In this document: positions 28,020 through 39,700 of the stretch, piece after piece
Position numbering within the stretch: the stretch's first letter is position 1
Layout: the number at the start of each line of letters is the position of its first letter
Origin: Ilex aquifolium
Taxonomy: Eukaryota; Streptophyta; Magnoliopsida; Aquifoliales; Aquifoliaceae
Length of the DNA: 64,000 bases
Direction of reading: 5' to 3'
NCBI GenBank assembly: GCA_951799425.1
Contig: OX637394.1
Span: 52,331,142-52,395,141, forward strand
Position numbers and translations under genes: made by a program
The notes under the pieces: generated by a model
Seen by the model: only the letters and a program-made list of their open reading frames with translations
Databases searched by the model: none
What the model was told of the DNA's origin: nothing

Positions 28020-28826
28020 TAGTTGGCCATTCCCCTCCACAAGGAAAAATAAGTAATTTCCCATTCTTTAGTATTTCTGACATAACTTTTTACTCCGGTC
28101 TCTGATTAAGATGATTCTTGCGGCATTGTAAAGAATTCTTGAATCCCTAACCACTTTATTCACATCAATAGTCATGAAAAATCTTCTAGCATGGGCTATA
28201 TTGTAACGCAAGTTTGGTGTAATAAGTAGTCCTCCTTAAAAATGAAATAGTATATCCGACATAACTTTTTCTCCCGAAATCGGATTGAGCTAACTCTTGC
28301 GGCATTGTAAAGAGAACTTGAAACCCTAACCAATATATTGAGATCAAAATTGGTGATTCATCTTCTACCATGGTCGAAATGGTGATGGAAGTTTGGAATA
28401 GTTGGTCATTCCCCTCCACAAGGAAAAATAAGTAATTTCCCATTCTTTAGTATTTCTGACATAACTTTTTACTCCGGTCTCTGATTAAGATGATTCTTGC
28501 GGCATTGTAAAGAATTCTTGAATCCCTAACCACTTTATTCACATCAATAGTCATGAAAAATCTTCTAGCATGGGCTATATTGTAACGCAAGTTTGGTGTA
28601 ATAAGTAGTCCTCCTTAAAAATGAAATAGTATATCCGACATAACTTTTTCTCCCGAAATCGGATTGAGCTAACTCTTGCGGCATTGTAAAGAGAACTTGA
28701 AACCCTAACCAATATATTGAGATCAAAATTGGTGATTCATCTTCTACCATGGTCGAAATGGTGATGGAAGTTTGGAATAGTTGGTCATTCCCCTCCACAA
28801 GGAAAAATAAGTAATTTCCCATTCTT
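28020..28826. repeat. Single-monomer tandem duplication
   Basis: Two adjacent monomers (with B halves near 28249 and 28628) both carry AATCTTCTAGC, the variant CCTCCTTAAAAATG, an alpha-type B half and TTGGTCATTCC. No difference between them was seen. They lie between two copies of the 378-bp ATGCAATTTGG monomer. This looks like a recent one-unit slip. The CTTAAAAATG variant marks many higher-order units in the right arm. Confidence 0.7.
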
Positions 28827-30417
28827 TAGTATTTCTGACATAACTTTTTACTCCGGTCTCTGATTAAGATGATTCTTGCGGCATTGTAAAGAATTGTTGA
28901 ATCCCTAACCACTTTATTCACATCAATAGTCATGAAAAATCCTCTAGCATGGGCTATATTGTAATGCAATTTGGTGTAATAAGTTGTCCTCCTTTAAAAT
29001 GAAATAGTATATCCGACATAACTTTTTCTCCCGAAATCGGATTGAGCTAACTCTTGCGGCTTTGTAAAGAGAACTTGAAACCCTAACCAATATATTGCGA
29101 TCAAAATTGGTGATTCATCTTCTAGCAAGGTCGAAATGGTGATGGAAGTTTGGTATAGTTGGCCATTCCCCTCCACAAGGAAAAATAAGTAATTTCCCAT
29201 TCTTTAGTATTTCTGACATAACTTTTCACTCCGGTCTCTGATTAAGATGATTCTTGCGGCATTGTAAAGAATTCTTGAATCCCTAACCACTTTATTCACA
29301 TCAATAGTCATGAAAAATCCTCTAGCATGGGCTATATTGTAACGCAAGTTTGGTGTAATAAGTAGTCCTCCTTTAAAATGAAATAGTATATCCGACATAA
29401 CTTTTTCTCCCGAAATCGGATTGAGCTAACTCTTGCGGCATTGTAAAGAGAACTTGAAACCCTAACCAATATATTCAGATCAAAATTGGTGATTCATCTT
29501 CTACCATGGTCGAAATGGTGATGGAAGTTTGGAATAGTTGGCCATTCCCCTCCACAAGGAAAAATAAGTAATTTCTCATTCTTTAGTATTTCTGACATAA
29601 CTTTTTACTCCGGTCTCTGATTAAGATGATTCTTGCGGCATTGTAAAGAATTCTTGAATCCCTAACCACTTTATTCACATCAATAGTCATGAAAAATCCT
29701 CTAGCATGGGCTATATTGTAACGCAAGTTTGGTGTAATAAGTAGTCCTCCTTTAAAATGAAATAGTATATCCGACATAACTTTTTCTCCCGAAATCGGAT
29801 TGAGCTAACTCTTGCGGCATTGTAAAGAGAACTTGAAACCCTAACCAATATATTGAGATCAAAATTGGTGATTCATCTTCTACCATGGTCGAAATGGTGA
29901 TGGAAGTTTGGAATAGTTGGCCATTCCCCTCCACAAGGAAAAATAAGTAATTTCCCATTCTTTAGTATTTCTGACATAACTTTTTACTCCGGTCTCTGAT
30001 TAAGATGATTCTTGCGGCATTGTAAAGAATTCTTGAATCCCTAACCACTTTATTCACATCAATAGTCATGAAAAATCCTCTAGCATGGGCTATATTGTAA
30101 CGCATGTTTGGTGTAGTAAGTAGTCATCCTTTAAAATGAAATAGTATATCCGACATAACTTTTTCTCCCGAAATCGGATTGAGCTAACTCTTGCGGCATT
30201 GTAAAGAGAACTTGAAACCCTAACCAATATATTGCGATCAAAATTGGTGATTCATCTTCTAGCAAGGTCAAAATGGTGATGGAAGTTTGGTATAGTTGGC
30301 CATTCCCCTCCACAAGGAAAAATAAGTAATTTCCCATTCTTTAGTATTTCTGACATAACTTTTTACTCCGGTCTCTGATTAAGATGATTCTTGCGGCATT
30401 GTAAAGAATTCTTGAAT

Positions 30418-30422
30418 CCCTA
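30418..30422. repeat. Target site duplication, left copy (CCCTA)
   Basis: The five bases before the LTR are CCCTA, part of the TCCCTAACC of a satellite A half (bases 76-80 of that half). The same five bases follow the element. Confidence 0.95.
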
Positions 30423-30810
30423 TGTGAAACCCGGGAAAATTTGAAATTTTTCTGAAAAAGGGCAAAATGGTAATTTGCCATTACTGCACGTATTTGAAAT
30501 ACATATGTTCTAGACCTCGGATGAGGAAACGGAGTGCGTCGTTGGATTCGCAACGCGAAATCTAGTGACCATTAGAAAATTCGTTGAATTCCGAGATAGT
30601 CGGATTTTGCACGTAGTTCGAGACGACTGCGTGGCGATTGACCTTTTAAAGGTCCCCAAAAACGAGAAATATTAAATTTCCTTATAATTGGATTAATGTG
30701 CCAATAAAATTTATTTGGACTTAATTCGGGACTTAATGAGTCGTTTCGGGACGAAAAACGGACCCGAAAGTAATAAACGAGCGGTGCGATGTAGACCACA
30801 CATTTAAAAT

Positions 30811-30818
30811 TATAAATA
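30811..30818 (+). promoter_or_regulatory. TATA box of the LTR promoter
   Basis: TATAAATA, followed by GG, is a canonical plant TATA box, set about 390 bp inside the LTR. Transcription would be expected to begin roughly 30 bp downstream (about 30840-30850), making 30423 to about 30840 the U3 part and the remaining 2.2 kb R plus U5. The start site is an inference from spacing only. Confidence 0.65.
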
Positions 30819-30880
30819 GGAGCTAAAATATCTGAAAAAATCAGAATTTCCAAGCCACTTGAGTCTTTGTTCAGCCGTTC

Positions 30881-30913
30881 AAAGAGAGAGAGAAAGAGAG
30901 GAGAGAGAAAAGG
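30881..30913 (+). repeat. GA-rich microsatellite in the LTR leader
   Basis: A purine-only run of GA repeats with a few extra A or G bases lies 60-100 bp after the TATA box, within the predicted 5' leader of the element's transcript. GA/CT tracts are common in plant 5' leaders. No other role can be read from it. Confidence 0.8.
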
Positions 30914-32410
30914 GTTTTCTTAAGCCTTTCTCCGGCGATTTCTCCGACAACCGTCGCTCGGATTCCGTCGAGCTAGAAGAGAGAAGTGATCTACTCGTCG
31001 AGGGCTACGTCTACGTACCAAAAATAAGGCGTTTCACCGAAGATCCAAAGGTGGAGTTTGGGGAAAGTCTTGGATTTTGGGTGATTTTGGTGTATAGAGA
31101 TTGCCTACATCTCTATTGAGGTAGGGGTTAATCCTATCTTGGATCATTCTACTCTAGGTGTAGCTAGAATAAGGGTATACATAAATATATGCATGAGTAA
31201 TAATGTATATATGTGATTTATGGTTTGTGCCTACAAGGTGTTTGTTTAAATGCCTTAGTTGATAAATGGGTGTTATTTCAATTATATTGTGATAACATAT
31301 TTGTGTGTATAGAGATAATTGAAATTTATGCTCTATGTTGTCAAGATATGACTTTGATATGTTGATATGAATATGTGGTTTGGTAGTTATATGCACTTGA
31401 TATAATTGCCATGAAGTTATGACATGTTGAACATGTGGATACATTGCTCATGTGGTAGATGTTGCATTTTGAGCATTTTCATGGCATCACATTCATGGGA
31501 CTATTGCATGAGTGTTGGTGTGTGGGAGATGCATGGATATAATCAACACCTTGTTTGGTGGTTGATATGTGGGCTTGGAAATGTGGACCGATGGTCACAT
31601 GGAGTCACATGATTGCATTGCATAAGGTAAAACTTGTGTTGGGTATAGCAAGAAGGGGCATGACGACTTCCTTGGGTGCAAAACCCTAAACCACTTGGTT
31701 GAGTCACTTGGCCGGCGGTGAGATTCCAGAAAAGTGACACGGTGTACGGAACCGGCGGTGTGATTCCGAAAATCCGTTGCCCAAAGAAAACACAAGGGTT
31801 TTGGTTATAAAAACACCCATTCAATGGGTAGATTCCAATGATGATCGGATTTCATAACGATCATTGGAAGGGTTTTTCCGTCAATAGACGGGGTGCATTA
31901 CACTTTGGCGTTGCATTGTGTTGCGTGAGTCGGTGGGGACTCGGGTTGAAATGCATGGGTGAGTGTCACTTCATTCCATGGCATAGCATTGTTGCATTCC
32001 ATCATAGAATGCATAAGTATGTGAAATGTTAAGTGATATGTTTATGTTATGATTACATGAGCATGTGCATCTAGGGGGAGAGTAACCTCTATAGGTTTAT
32101 CTCTACTGGGCGTTGTGCTCACCCTATACGGGAAACCATTTTCAGGTGTCGGGTTTACACCGGCGATTGGCTCCCATGGAGAGCATCAAGGGTGAAGGGG
32201 GCCTATGTGTGGCCTTAGTTTAAGTTTTGTAAAACCTTTAACAAAATTCCATTTTGATGTATATATATTATGGAATGAATTGTAATAGAGATTGTATGAG
32301 TTGGGTATTATATGGAAAATCTCATTAAACATGTATTGAATGAGTTTGGAGTGTATGGGGTAGCTTTAAGGATGGTTTGGAGGGGGAAGAAATCCATTTT
32401 TCTGCTCACA
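30914..32410 (+). other. Non-coding body of the LTR (R/U5 region)
   Basis: I see no gene in this stretch. It is rich in T and G on the + strand between about 31150 and 31620 (many TTGATATG, CATGTGG and TATATG words). From 31700 to 31770 it holds a short direct repeat. At 32111-32150 it has a CTCACCC tract followed by TTTTCAGGT, which resembles a branch point and 3' splice site. At 32258-32270 there is a short TATATATATTA run. The short open frames here have no recognisable domain and are not called. Confidence 0.6.
31712..31768 (+). repeat. Short direct repeat in the LTR
   Basis: CCGGCGGTGAGATTCC at 31712-31727 recurs as CCGGCGGTGTGATTCC at 31752-31767, 40 bp apart with one mismatch. It is GC-richer than its surroundings. 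It may be a regulatory duplication or simple slippage. Confidence 0.75.
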
Positions 32411-32419
32411 GTCTGAAAA

Positions 32420-32466
32420 CCTACCGGAAGGTGTGTGTCGGCCTTCCGGAAGGTTTTGCTAAAAAC
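32420..32466 (+). repeat. 47-bp direct repeat bounding the palindrome cluster (left)
   Basis: Two palindromes 22 bp apart followed by TTTTGCTAAAAAC. It matches 32778-32824 at about 41 of 47 positions, with no gap. Confidence 0.8.
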
Positions 32467-32777
32467 CCCAGCTTGCCTTGCTCACAGCTAATACCTTCCG
32501 GAAGGTTTTGCCCACTGGAATGAACCTTCCGGAAGATTTTAGCTACTGGAGTAAAACCTACCGGAAGGACCTGTCTACTGGAGTGGACCTTCCGGAAGGT
32601 TGTGCCTTGGGTTTCTTTTTGACTGCCGAGTTCTTCCGGAAGGTTTTGTTTTCTGGAATGAACCTTCCGGAAGGTTTTGGCTACTGGAATGGACCTTCCG
32701 GAAGGTTTTTGCTACTGATGTCGACCTTCCGGAAGTTCTTGAAATTGATCTTTTTCATGTAACAGTTCCTTCAGTGA

Positions 32778-32824
32778 CCTTCCGGTAGGTGTATGTCGAC
32801 CTTCCGGAAGGTTTTTCCAAAAAC
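32778..32824 (+). repeat. 47-bp direct repeat bounding the palindrome cluster (right)
   Basis: Partner of 32420-32466, 358 bp downstream. The 22-bp palindrome spacing and trailing CAAAAAC are kept. Confidence 0.8.
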
Positions 32825-33048
32825 TTGAAATTTTCAAAATGCTTAGCCATGCTTTTGGGCTTTGTTTTCTTTGGCTTCTATGACATAAATGGACATAAAT
32901 GGAGGTATAATTGACCTTGTGGATGGTAAATCTGATTAAAAGCATGTGAGTGACGTGGTGTCGGGTTATACGACTATCACGAGTATTTCCGCGGGTTGAC
33001 GGATGGTCAACGGTTAATAAAGGACCCCCGGAAATTTGGGGCGTCACA

Positions 33049-33053
33049 CCCTA
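33049..33053. repeat. Target site duplication, right copy (CCCTA)
   Basis: CCCTA follows the terminal CA of the LTR and is identical to 30418-30422. The satellite A half then continues with ACCAC in register. Confidence 0.95.
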
Positions 33054-33910
33054 ACCACTTTATTCACATCAATAGTCATGAAAAATCATCTAGCATGGGC
33101 TATATTGTAACGCAAGTTTGGTGTACTAAGTAGCCCTCCTTTAAAATGAAATAGTATATCCGACATAACTTTTTCTCCCGAAATCGGATTGAGCTAACTC
33201 TTGCGGCATTGTAAAGAGAACTTGAAACCCTAACCAATATATTGCGATCAAAATTGGTGATTCATCTTCTACCATGGTCGAAATGGTGATGGAAGTTTGG
33301 AATAGTTGGTCATTCCCCTCCACAAGGAAAAATAAGTAATTTCCCATTCTTTAGTATTTCTGACAAAACGTTTTACTCCGGTCTCTGATTAAGATGATTC
33401 TTGCGGCATTGTAAAGAATTCTAGAATCCCTAACCACTTTATTCACATCAATAGTCATGAAAAATCCTCTAGCATGGGCTATATTGTAACGCAATTTTGG
33501 TGTAATAAGTAATCATCCTTTAAAATGAAATAGTATATCCGACATAACTTTTTCTCCCGAAATCGGATTGAGCTAACTCTTGCGGCATTGTAAAGAGAAC
33601 TTGAAACCCTAACCAATATATTGAGATCAAAATTGGTGATTCATCTTCTACCATGGTCGAAATGGTGATGGAAGTTTGGAATAGTTGGTCATTCCCCTCC
33701 ACAAGGAAAAATAAGTAATTTCCCATTCTTTAGTATTTCTGACATAACGTTTTACTCCGGTCTCTGATTAAGATGATTCTTGCGGCATTGTAAAGAATTC
33801 TTGAATCCCTAACCACTTTATTCACATCAATAGTCATGAAAAATCCTCTAGCATGGGCTATATTGTAACGCAAGTTTGGTGTAGTAAGTAGTCCTCCTTT
33901 AAAATGAAAT
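33054..33910. repeat. Right partner of the duplicated segment, next to the LTR
   Basis: This is the counterpart of 24266-25230, recognised by the same rare variants in the same order. The A half cut by the LTR has its own combination (AATCATCTAGC with GCAAGTTTGGTGTACTAAG) not seen in the left partner, so the likeness becomes clear only from about 33153 onward. Confidence 0.7.
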
Positions 33911-36762
33911 AGTATATCCGAGATAACTTTTTCTCCCGAAATCGGATTGAGCTAACTCTTGCGGCATTGTAAAGAGAACTTGAAACCCTAACCAATATAT
34001 TGCGATCAAAATTGGTGATTCATCTTCTAGCAAGGTCGAAATGGTGATGGAAGTTTGGTATAGTTGGCCATTCCCCTCCACAAGGAAAAATAAGTAATTT
34101 CCCATTCTTTAGTATTTCTGACATAACTTTTTACTCCGGTCTCTGATTAAGATGATTCTTGCGGCATTGTAAAGAATTCTTGAATCCCTAACCACTTTAT
34201 TCACATCAATAGTCATGAAAAATCATCTAGCATGGGCTATATTGTAACGCTTGTTTGGTGTAGTAAGTAGTCATCCTTTAAAATGAAATAGTATATCCGA
34301 CATAACTTTTTCTCCCGAAATCGGATTGAGCTAACTCTTGCGGCATTGTAAAGAGAACTTGAAACCCTAACCAATATATTGCGATCAAAATTGGTGATTC
34401 ATCTTCTAGCAAGGTCGAAATGGTGATGGAAGTTTGGTATAGTTGGCCATTCCCCTCCCCAATGAAAAATAAGTAATTTCCCATTCTTTAGTATTTCTGA
34501 CATAACTTTTTACTCCGGTCTCTGATTAAGATGATTCTTGGGGCATTGTAAAGAATTCTTGAATCCCTAACCACTTTATTCACATCAATAGTCATGAAAA
34601 ATCCTCTAGCATGGGCTATATTGTAACGCAAGTTTGGTGTAATAAGTAGTCCTCTTTTAAAATGAAATAGTATATCCGACATAACTTTTTCTCCCGAAAT
34701 CGGATTGAGCTAACTCTTGCGGCATTGTAAAGAGAACTTGAAACCCTAACCAATATATTGCGATCAAAATTGGTGATTCATCTTCTAGCAAGGTCGAAAT
34801 GGTGATGGAAGTTTGGTATAGTTGGTCATTCCCCTCTACAAGGAAAAATAAGTAATTTCCCATTCTTTAGTATTTCTGACATAACTTTTTACTTCGGTCT
34901 CTGATTAAGATGATTCTTGCGGCATTGTAAAGAATTCTTGAATCCCTAACCACTTTATTCACATCAATAGTCATGAAAAATCTTCTAGCATGGGCTATAT
35001 TGTAACGCAAGTTTGGTGTAATAAGTAGTCCTCCTTAAAAATGAAATAGTATATCCGACATAACTTTTTCTCCCGAAATCGGATTGAGCTAACTCTTGCG
35101 GCATTGTAAAGAGAACTTGAAACCCTAACCAATATATTGAGATCAAAATTGGTGATTCATCTTCTACCATGGTCGAAATGGTGATGGAAGTTTGGAATAG
35201 TTGGTCATTCCCCTCCACAAGGAAAAATAAGTAATTTCCCATTCTTTAGTATTTCTGACATAACTTTTTACTCCGGTCTCTGATTAAGATGATTCTTGCG
35301 GCATTGTAAAGAATTCTTGAATCCCTAACCACTTTATTCACATCAATAGTCATGAAAAATCCTCTAACATGGGCTATATTGTAACGCAAGTTTGGTGTAA
35401 TAAGTAGTCATCCTTTAAAATGAAATAGTATATCCGACATAACTTTTTCTCTCGAAATCGGATTGAGCTTACTCTTGCGGCATTGTAAAGAGAACTTGAA
35501 ACCCTAACCAATATATTGCGATCAAAATTGGTGATTCATCTTCTAGCAAGGTCGAAATGGTGATGGAAGTTTGGTATAGTTGGCCATTCTCCTCCACAAG
35601 GAAAAATAAGTAATTTCCCATTCTTTAGTATTTCTGACATAACTTTTTACTCCGGTCTCTGATTAAGATGATTTTTGCGGCATTGTAAAGAATTGTTGAA
35701 TCCCTAACCACTTTATTCACATCAATAGTCATGAAAAATCCTCTAGCATGGGCTATATTGTAATGCAATTTGATGTAATAAGTTGTCCTCCTTTAAAATG
35801 AAATAGTATATCCGACATAACTTTTTCTCCCGAAATCGGATTGAGCTAACTCTTGCGGCTTTGTAAAGAGAACTTGAAACCCTAACCAATATATTGCGAT
35901 CAAAATTGGTGATTCATCTTCTAGCAAGGTCGAAATGGTGATGGAAGTTTGGTATAGTTGGCCATTCCCCTCCACAAGGAAAAATAAGTAATTTCCCATT
36001 CTTTAGTATTTCTGACATAACTTTTTACTCCGGTCTCTGATTAAGATGATTCTTGCGGCATTGTAAAGAATTCTTGAATCCCTAACCACTTTATTCACAT
36101 CAATAGTCATGAAAAATCCTCTAGCATGGGCTATATTGTAACGCAAGTTTGGTGTAATAAGTAGTCCTCCTTTAAAATGAAATAGTATATCCGACATAAC
36201 TTTTTCTCCCGAAATCGGATTGAGCTAACTCTTGCGGCATTGTAAAGAGAACTTGAAACCCTAACCAATATATTGAGATCAAAATTGGTGATTCATCTTC
36301 TACCATGGTCGAAATGGTGATGGAAGTTTGGAATAGTTGGCCATTCCCCTCCACAAGGAAAAATAAGTAATTTCCCATTCTTTAGTATTTCTGACATAAC
36401 TTTTTACTCCGGTCTCTGATTAAGATGATTCTTGCGGCATTGTAAAGAATTCTTGAATCCCTAACCACTTTATTCACATCAATGGTCATGAAAAATCCTC
36501 TAGCATGGGCTATATTGTAACGCAAGTTTGGTGTAATAAGTAGTCCTCCTTTAAAATGAAATAGTATATCCGACATAACTTTTTCTCCCGAAATCGGATT
36601 GAGCTAACTCTTGCGGCATTGTAAAGAGAACTTGAAACCCTAACCAATATATTGCGATCAAAATTGGTGATTCATCTTCTAGCAAGGTCGAAATGGTGAT
36701 GGAAGTTTGGTATAGTTGGTCATTCCCCTCCACAAGGAAAAATAAGTAATTTCCCATTCTTT

Positions 36763-39700
36763 AGTATTTTTGACATAACTTTTTACTCCGGTCTCTGATT
36801 AAGATGATTCTTGCGGCATTGTAAAGAATTCTTGAATCCCTAACCACTTTATTCACATCAATAGTCATGAAAAATCTTCTAGCATGGGCTATATTGTAAC
36901 GCAAGTTTGGTGTAATAAGTAGTCCTCCTTAAAAATGAAATAGTATATCCGACATAACTTTTTCTCCCGAAATCGGATTGAGCTAACTCTTGCGGCATTG
37001 TAAAGAGAACTTGAAACCCTAACCAATATATTGAGATCAAAATTGGTGATTCATCTTCTACCATGGTCGAAATGGTGATGGAAGTTTGGAATAGTTGGTC
37101 ATTCCCCTCCACAAGGAAAAATGAGTAATTTCCCATTCTTTAGTATTTCTGACATAACTTTTTACTCCGGTCTCTGATTAAGATGATTCTTGCGGCATAG
37201 TAAAGAATTCTTGAATCCCTAACCACTTTATTCACATCAATAGTCATGAAAAATCCTCTAGCATGGGCTATATTGTAACGCAAGTTTGGTGTAATAAGTA
37301 GTCATCCTTTAAAATGAAATAGTATATCCGACATAACTTTTTCTCCCGAAATCGAATTGAGCTAACTCTTGCGGCATTGTAAAGAGAACTTGAAACCCTA
37401 ACCAATATATTGCGATCAAAATTGGTGATTCATCTTCTAGCAAGGTCGAAATGGTGATGGAAGTTTGGTATAGTTGGCCATTCCCCTCCACAAGGAAAAA
37501 TAAGTAATTTCCCATTCTTTAGTATTTCTGACATAACTTTTTACTCCGGTCTCTGATTAAGATGATTCTTGCGGCATTGTAAAGAATTGTTGAATCCCTA
37601 ACCACTTTATTCACATCAATAGTCATGAAAAATCCTCTAGCATGGGCTATATTGTAATGCAATTTGGTGTAATAAGTTGTCCTCCTTTAAAATGAAATAG
37701 TATATCCGACATAACTTTTTCTCCCGAAATCGGATTGAGCTAACTCTTGCGGCTTTGTAAAGAGAACTTGAAACCCTAACCAATATATTGCGATCAAAAT
37801 TGGTGATCCATCTTCTAGCAAGGTCGAAATGGTGATGGAAGTTTGGTATAGTTGGCCATTCCCCTCCACAAGGAAAAATAAGTAATTTCCCATTCTTTAG
37901 TATTTCTGACATAACTTTTTACTCCGGTCTCTGATTAAGATGATTCTTGTGGCATTGTAAAGAATTCTTGAATCCCTAACCACTTTATTCACATCAATAG
38001 TCATGAAAAATCCTCTAGCATGGGCTATATTGTAACGCAAGTTTTGTGTAATAAGTAGTCCTCCTTTAAAATGAAATAGTATATCCGACATAACTTTTTC
38101 TCCCGAAATCGGATTGAGCTAACTCTTGCGGCATTGTAAAGAGAACTTGAAACCCTAACCAATATATTGAGATCAAAATTGGTGATTCATCTTCTACCAT
38201 GGTCGAAATGGTGATGGAAGTTTGGAATAGTTGGTCATTCCCCTCCACAAGGAAAAATAAGTAATTTCCCATTCTTTAGTATTTCTTACATAACGTTTTA
38301 CTCCGGTCTCTGATTAAGATGATTCTTGCGGCATTGTAAAGAATTCTTGAATCCCTAACCACTTTATTCACATCAATAGTCATGAAAAATCCTCTAGCAT
38401 GGGCTATATTGTAACGCAAGTTTGGTGTAGTAAGTAGTCCTCCTTTAAAATGAAATAGTATATCCGAGATAACTTTTTCTCCCGAAATCGGATTGAGCTA
38501 ACTCTTGCGGCATTGTAAAGAGAACTTGAAACCCTAACCAATATATTGCGATCAAAATTGGTGATTCATCTTCTAGCAAGGTCGAAATGGTGATGGAAGT
38601 TTGGTATAGTTGGCCATTCCCCTCCACAAGGAAAAATAAGTAATTTCCCATTCTTTAGTATTTCTGACATAACTTTTTACTCCGGTCTCTGATTAAGATG
38701 ATTCTTGCGGCATTGTAAAGAATTGTTGAATCCCTAACCACTTTATTCTCATCAATAGTCATGAAAAATCCTCTAGCATGGGCTATATTGTAACGCAAGT
38801 TTGGTGTAGTAAGTAGTCCTCCTTTAAAATGAAATAGTATATCCGAGATAACTTTTTCTCCCGAAATCGGATTGAGCTAACTCTTGCGGCATTGTAAAGA
38901 GAACTTGAAACCCTAACCAATATATTGCGATCAAAATTGGTGATTCATCTTCTAGCAAGGTCGAAATGGTGATGGAAGTTTGGTATAGTTGGCCATTCCC
39001 CTCCACAAGGAAAAATAAGTAATTTCCCATTCTTTAGTATTTTTGACATAACTTTTTACTCCGGTCTCTGATTAAGATGATTCTTGCGGCATTGTAAAGA
39101 ATTCTTGAATCCCTAACCACTTTATTCACATCAATAGTCATGAAAAATCTTCTAGCATGGGCTATATTGTAACGCAAGTTTGGTGTAATAAGTAGTCCTC
39201 CTTAAAAATGAAATAGTATATCCGACATAACTTTTTCTCCCGAAATCGGATTGAGCTAACTCTTGCGGCATTGTAAAGAGAACTTGAAACCCTAACCAAT
39301 ATATTGAGATCAAAATTGGTGATTCATCTTCTACCATGGTCGAAATGGTGATGGAAGTTTGGAATAGTTGGTCATTCCCCTCCACAAGGAAAAATGAGTA
39401 ATTTCCCATTCTTTAGTATTTCTGACATAACTTTTTACTCCGGTCTCTGATTAAGATGATTCTTGCGGCATAGTAAAGAATTCTTGAATCCCTAACCACT
39501 TTATTCACATCAATAGTCATGAAAAATCCTCTAGCATGGGCTATATTGTAACGCAAGTTTGGGGTAATAAGTAGTCATCCTTTAAAATGAAATAGTATAT
39601 CCGACATAACTTTTTCTCCCGAAATCGAATTGAGCTAACTCTTGCGGCATTGTAAAGAGAACTTGAAACCCTAACCAATATATTGCGATCAAAATTGGTG

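Larger units (their letters stand above)
1..30422. repeat. Satellite array, left arm (about 80 x 379 bp)
   Basis: A head-to-tail tandem array of a 379-bp monomer covers the whole interval. Equivalent bases recur every 379 bp without net drift from the left edge to about 26.2 kb (69 consecutive monomers). Beyond that, one +3-bp unit (TAGTAG in place of TAG near 26330) and several 378-bp units occur. Monomers differ from each other at only a handful of sites each, so this is a young, homogenised satellite. All copies have the same orientation. The array runs off the left edge of the window, which starts inside a B half; the first A half begins at base 22. The minus strand of nearly every B half is open for 68 codons, but this follows from sequence composition and is not evidence of a gene. 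A centromeric, pericentromeric or subtelomeric location is possible and cannot be decided from the sequence. Confidence 0.97.
32420..32824 (+). repeat. Cluster of 12 palindromes CCTTCCGGAAGG in the LTR
   Basis: Twelve copies of the perfect 12-bp palindrome CCTTCCGGAAGG, or a form with one change, start at 32420, 32442, 32494, 32525, 32557, 32588, 32632, 32663, 32694, 32725, 32778 and 32800. The core copies are spaced 31 bp (one 32, one 44), with a linker close to TTTTGGCTACTGGAATGGA. The cluster is bounded by a 47-bp direct repeat (32420-32466 and 32778-32824, about 6 mismatches). It sits in the last quarter of the LTR. Such a cluster could bind a dimeric DNA-binding protein or form hairpins in RNA. 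The sequence shows the array but not its role. Confidence 0.9.
30423..33048 (+). mobile_element. Solo LTR of a plant Ty3/gypsy-like retrotransposon
   Basis: A 2626-bp non-satellite segment begins TGTGAAAC and ends GGCGTCACA, so it has the TG...CA ends and the short inverted repeat TGTGA/TCACA typical of LTRs. A perfect 5-bp CCCTA duplication flanks it. There is no second LTR, primer-binding site, polypurine tract or gag-pol coding sequence, so it is a single LTR left by recombination between the two LTRs of an integrated element. Orientation is + because a TATAAATA box with a GA-rich leader lies in the first sixth. The great length, the promoter layout and the GGGGCGTCACA end fit long-LTR plant Ty3/gypsy elements, most like the Tekay/Del group. 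That family call is from memory of such ends and is not proven. The clean ends and duplication suggest a fairly young insertion. A non-autonomous element with no LTR pair is a less likely alternative. Confidence 0.85.

Noticed and set aside
1-30422. CRISPR array
   Set aside because: The units are contiguous 379-bp monomers without short repeats separated by unique spacers, and there are no cas genes.
33016-33021. AATAAA as the polyadenylation signal of the LTR
   Set aside because: It lies only 27 bp from the 3' end of the LTR, which leaves little room for U5, and plant signals are loose. I could not support it as a site.
30572-33047. Short open frames of 62-111 codons within the LTR on both strands
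   Set aside because: They are composed of leader GA repeats, AT-rich filler or the palindrome cluster. None shows a protein domain, and LTRs of this kind are non-coding.
30423-33048. Complete retrotransposon or a DNA transposon
   Set aside because: There is no pair of direct terminal repeats and no coding region, so it is not a complete element. The inverted ends are only five bases with TG...CA, which fits an LTR better than a DNA transposon.
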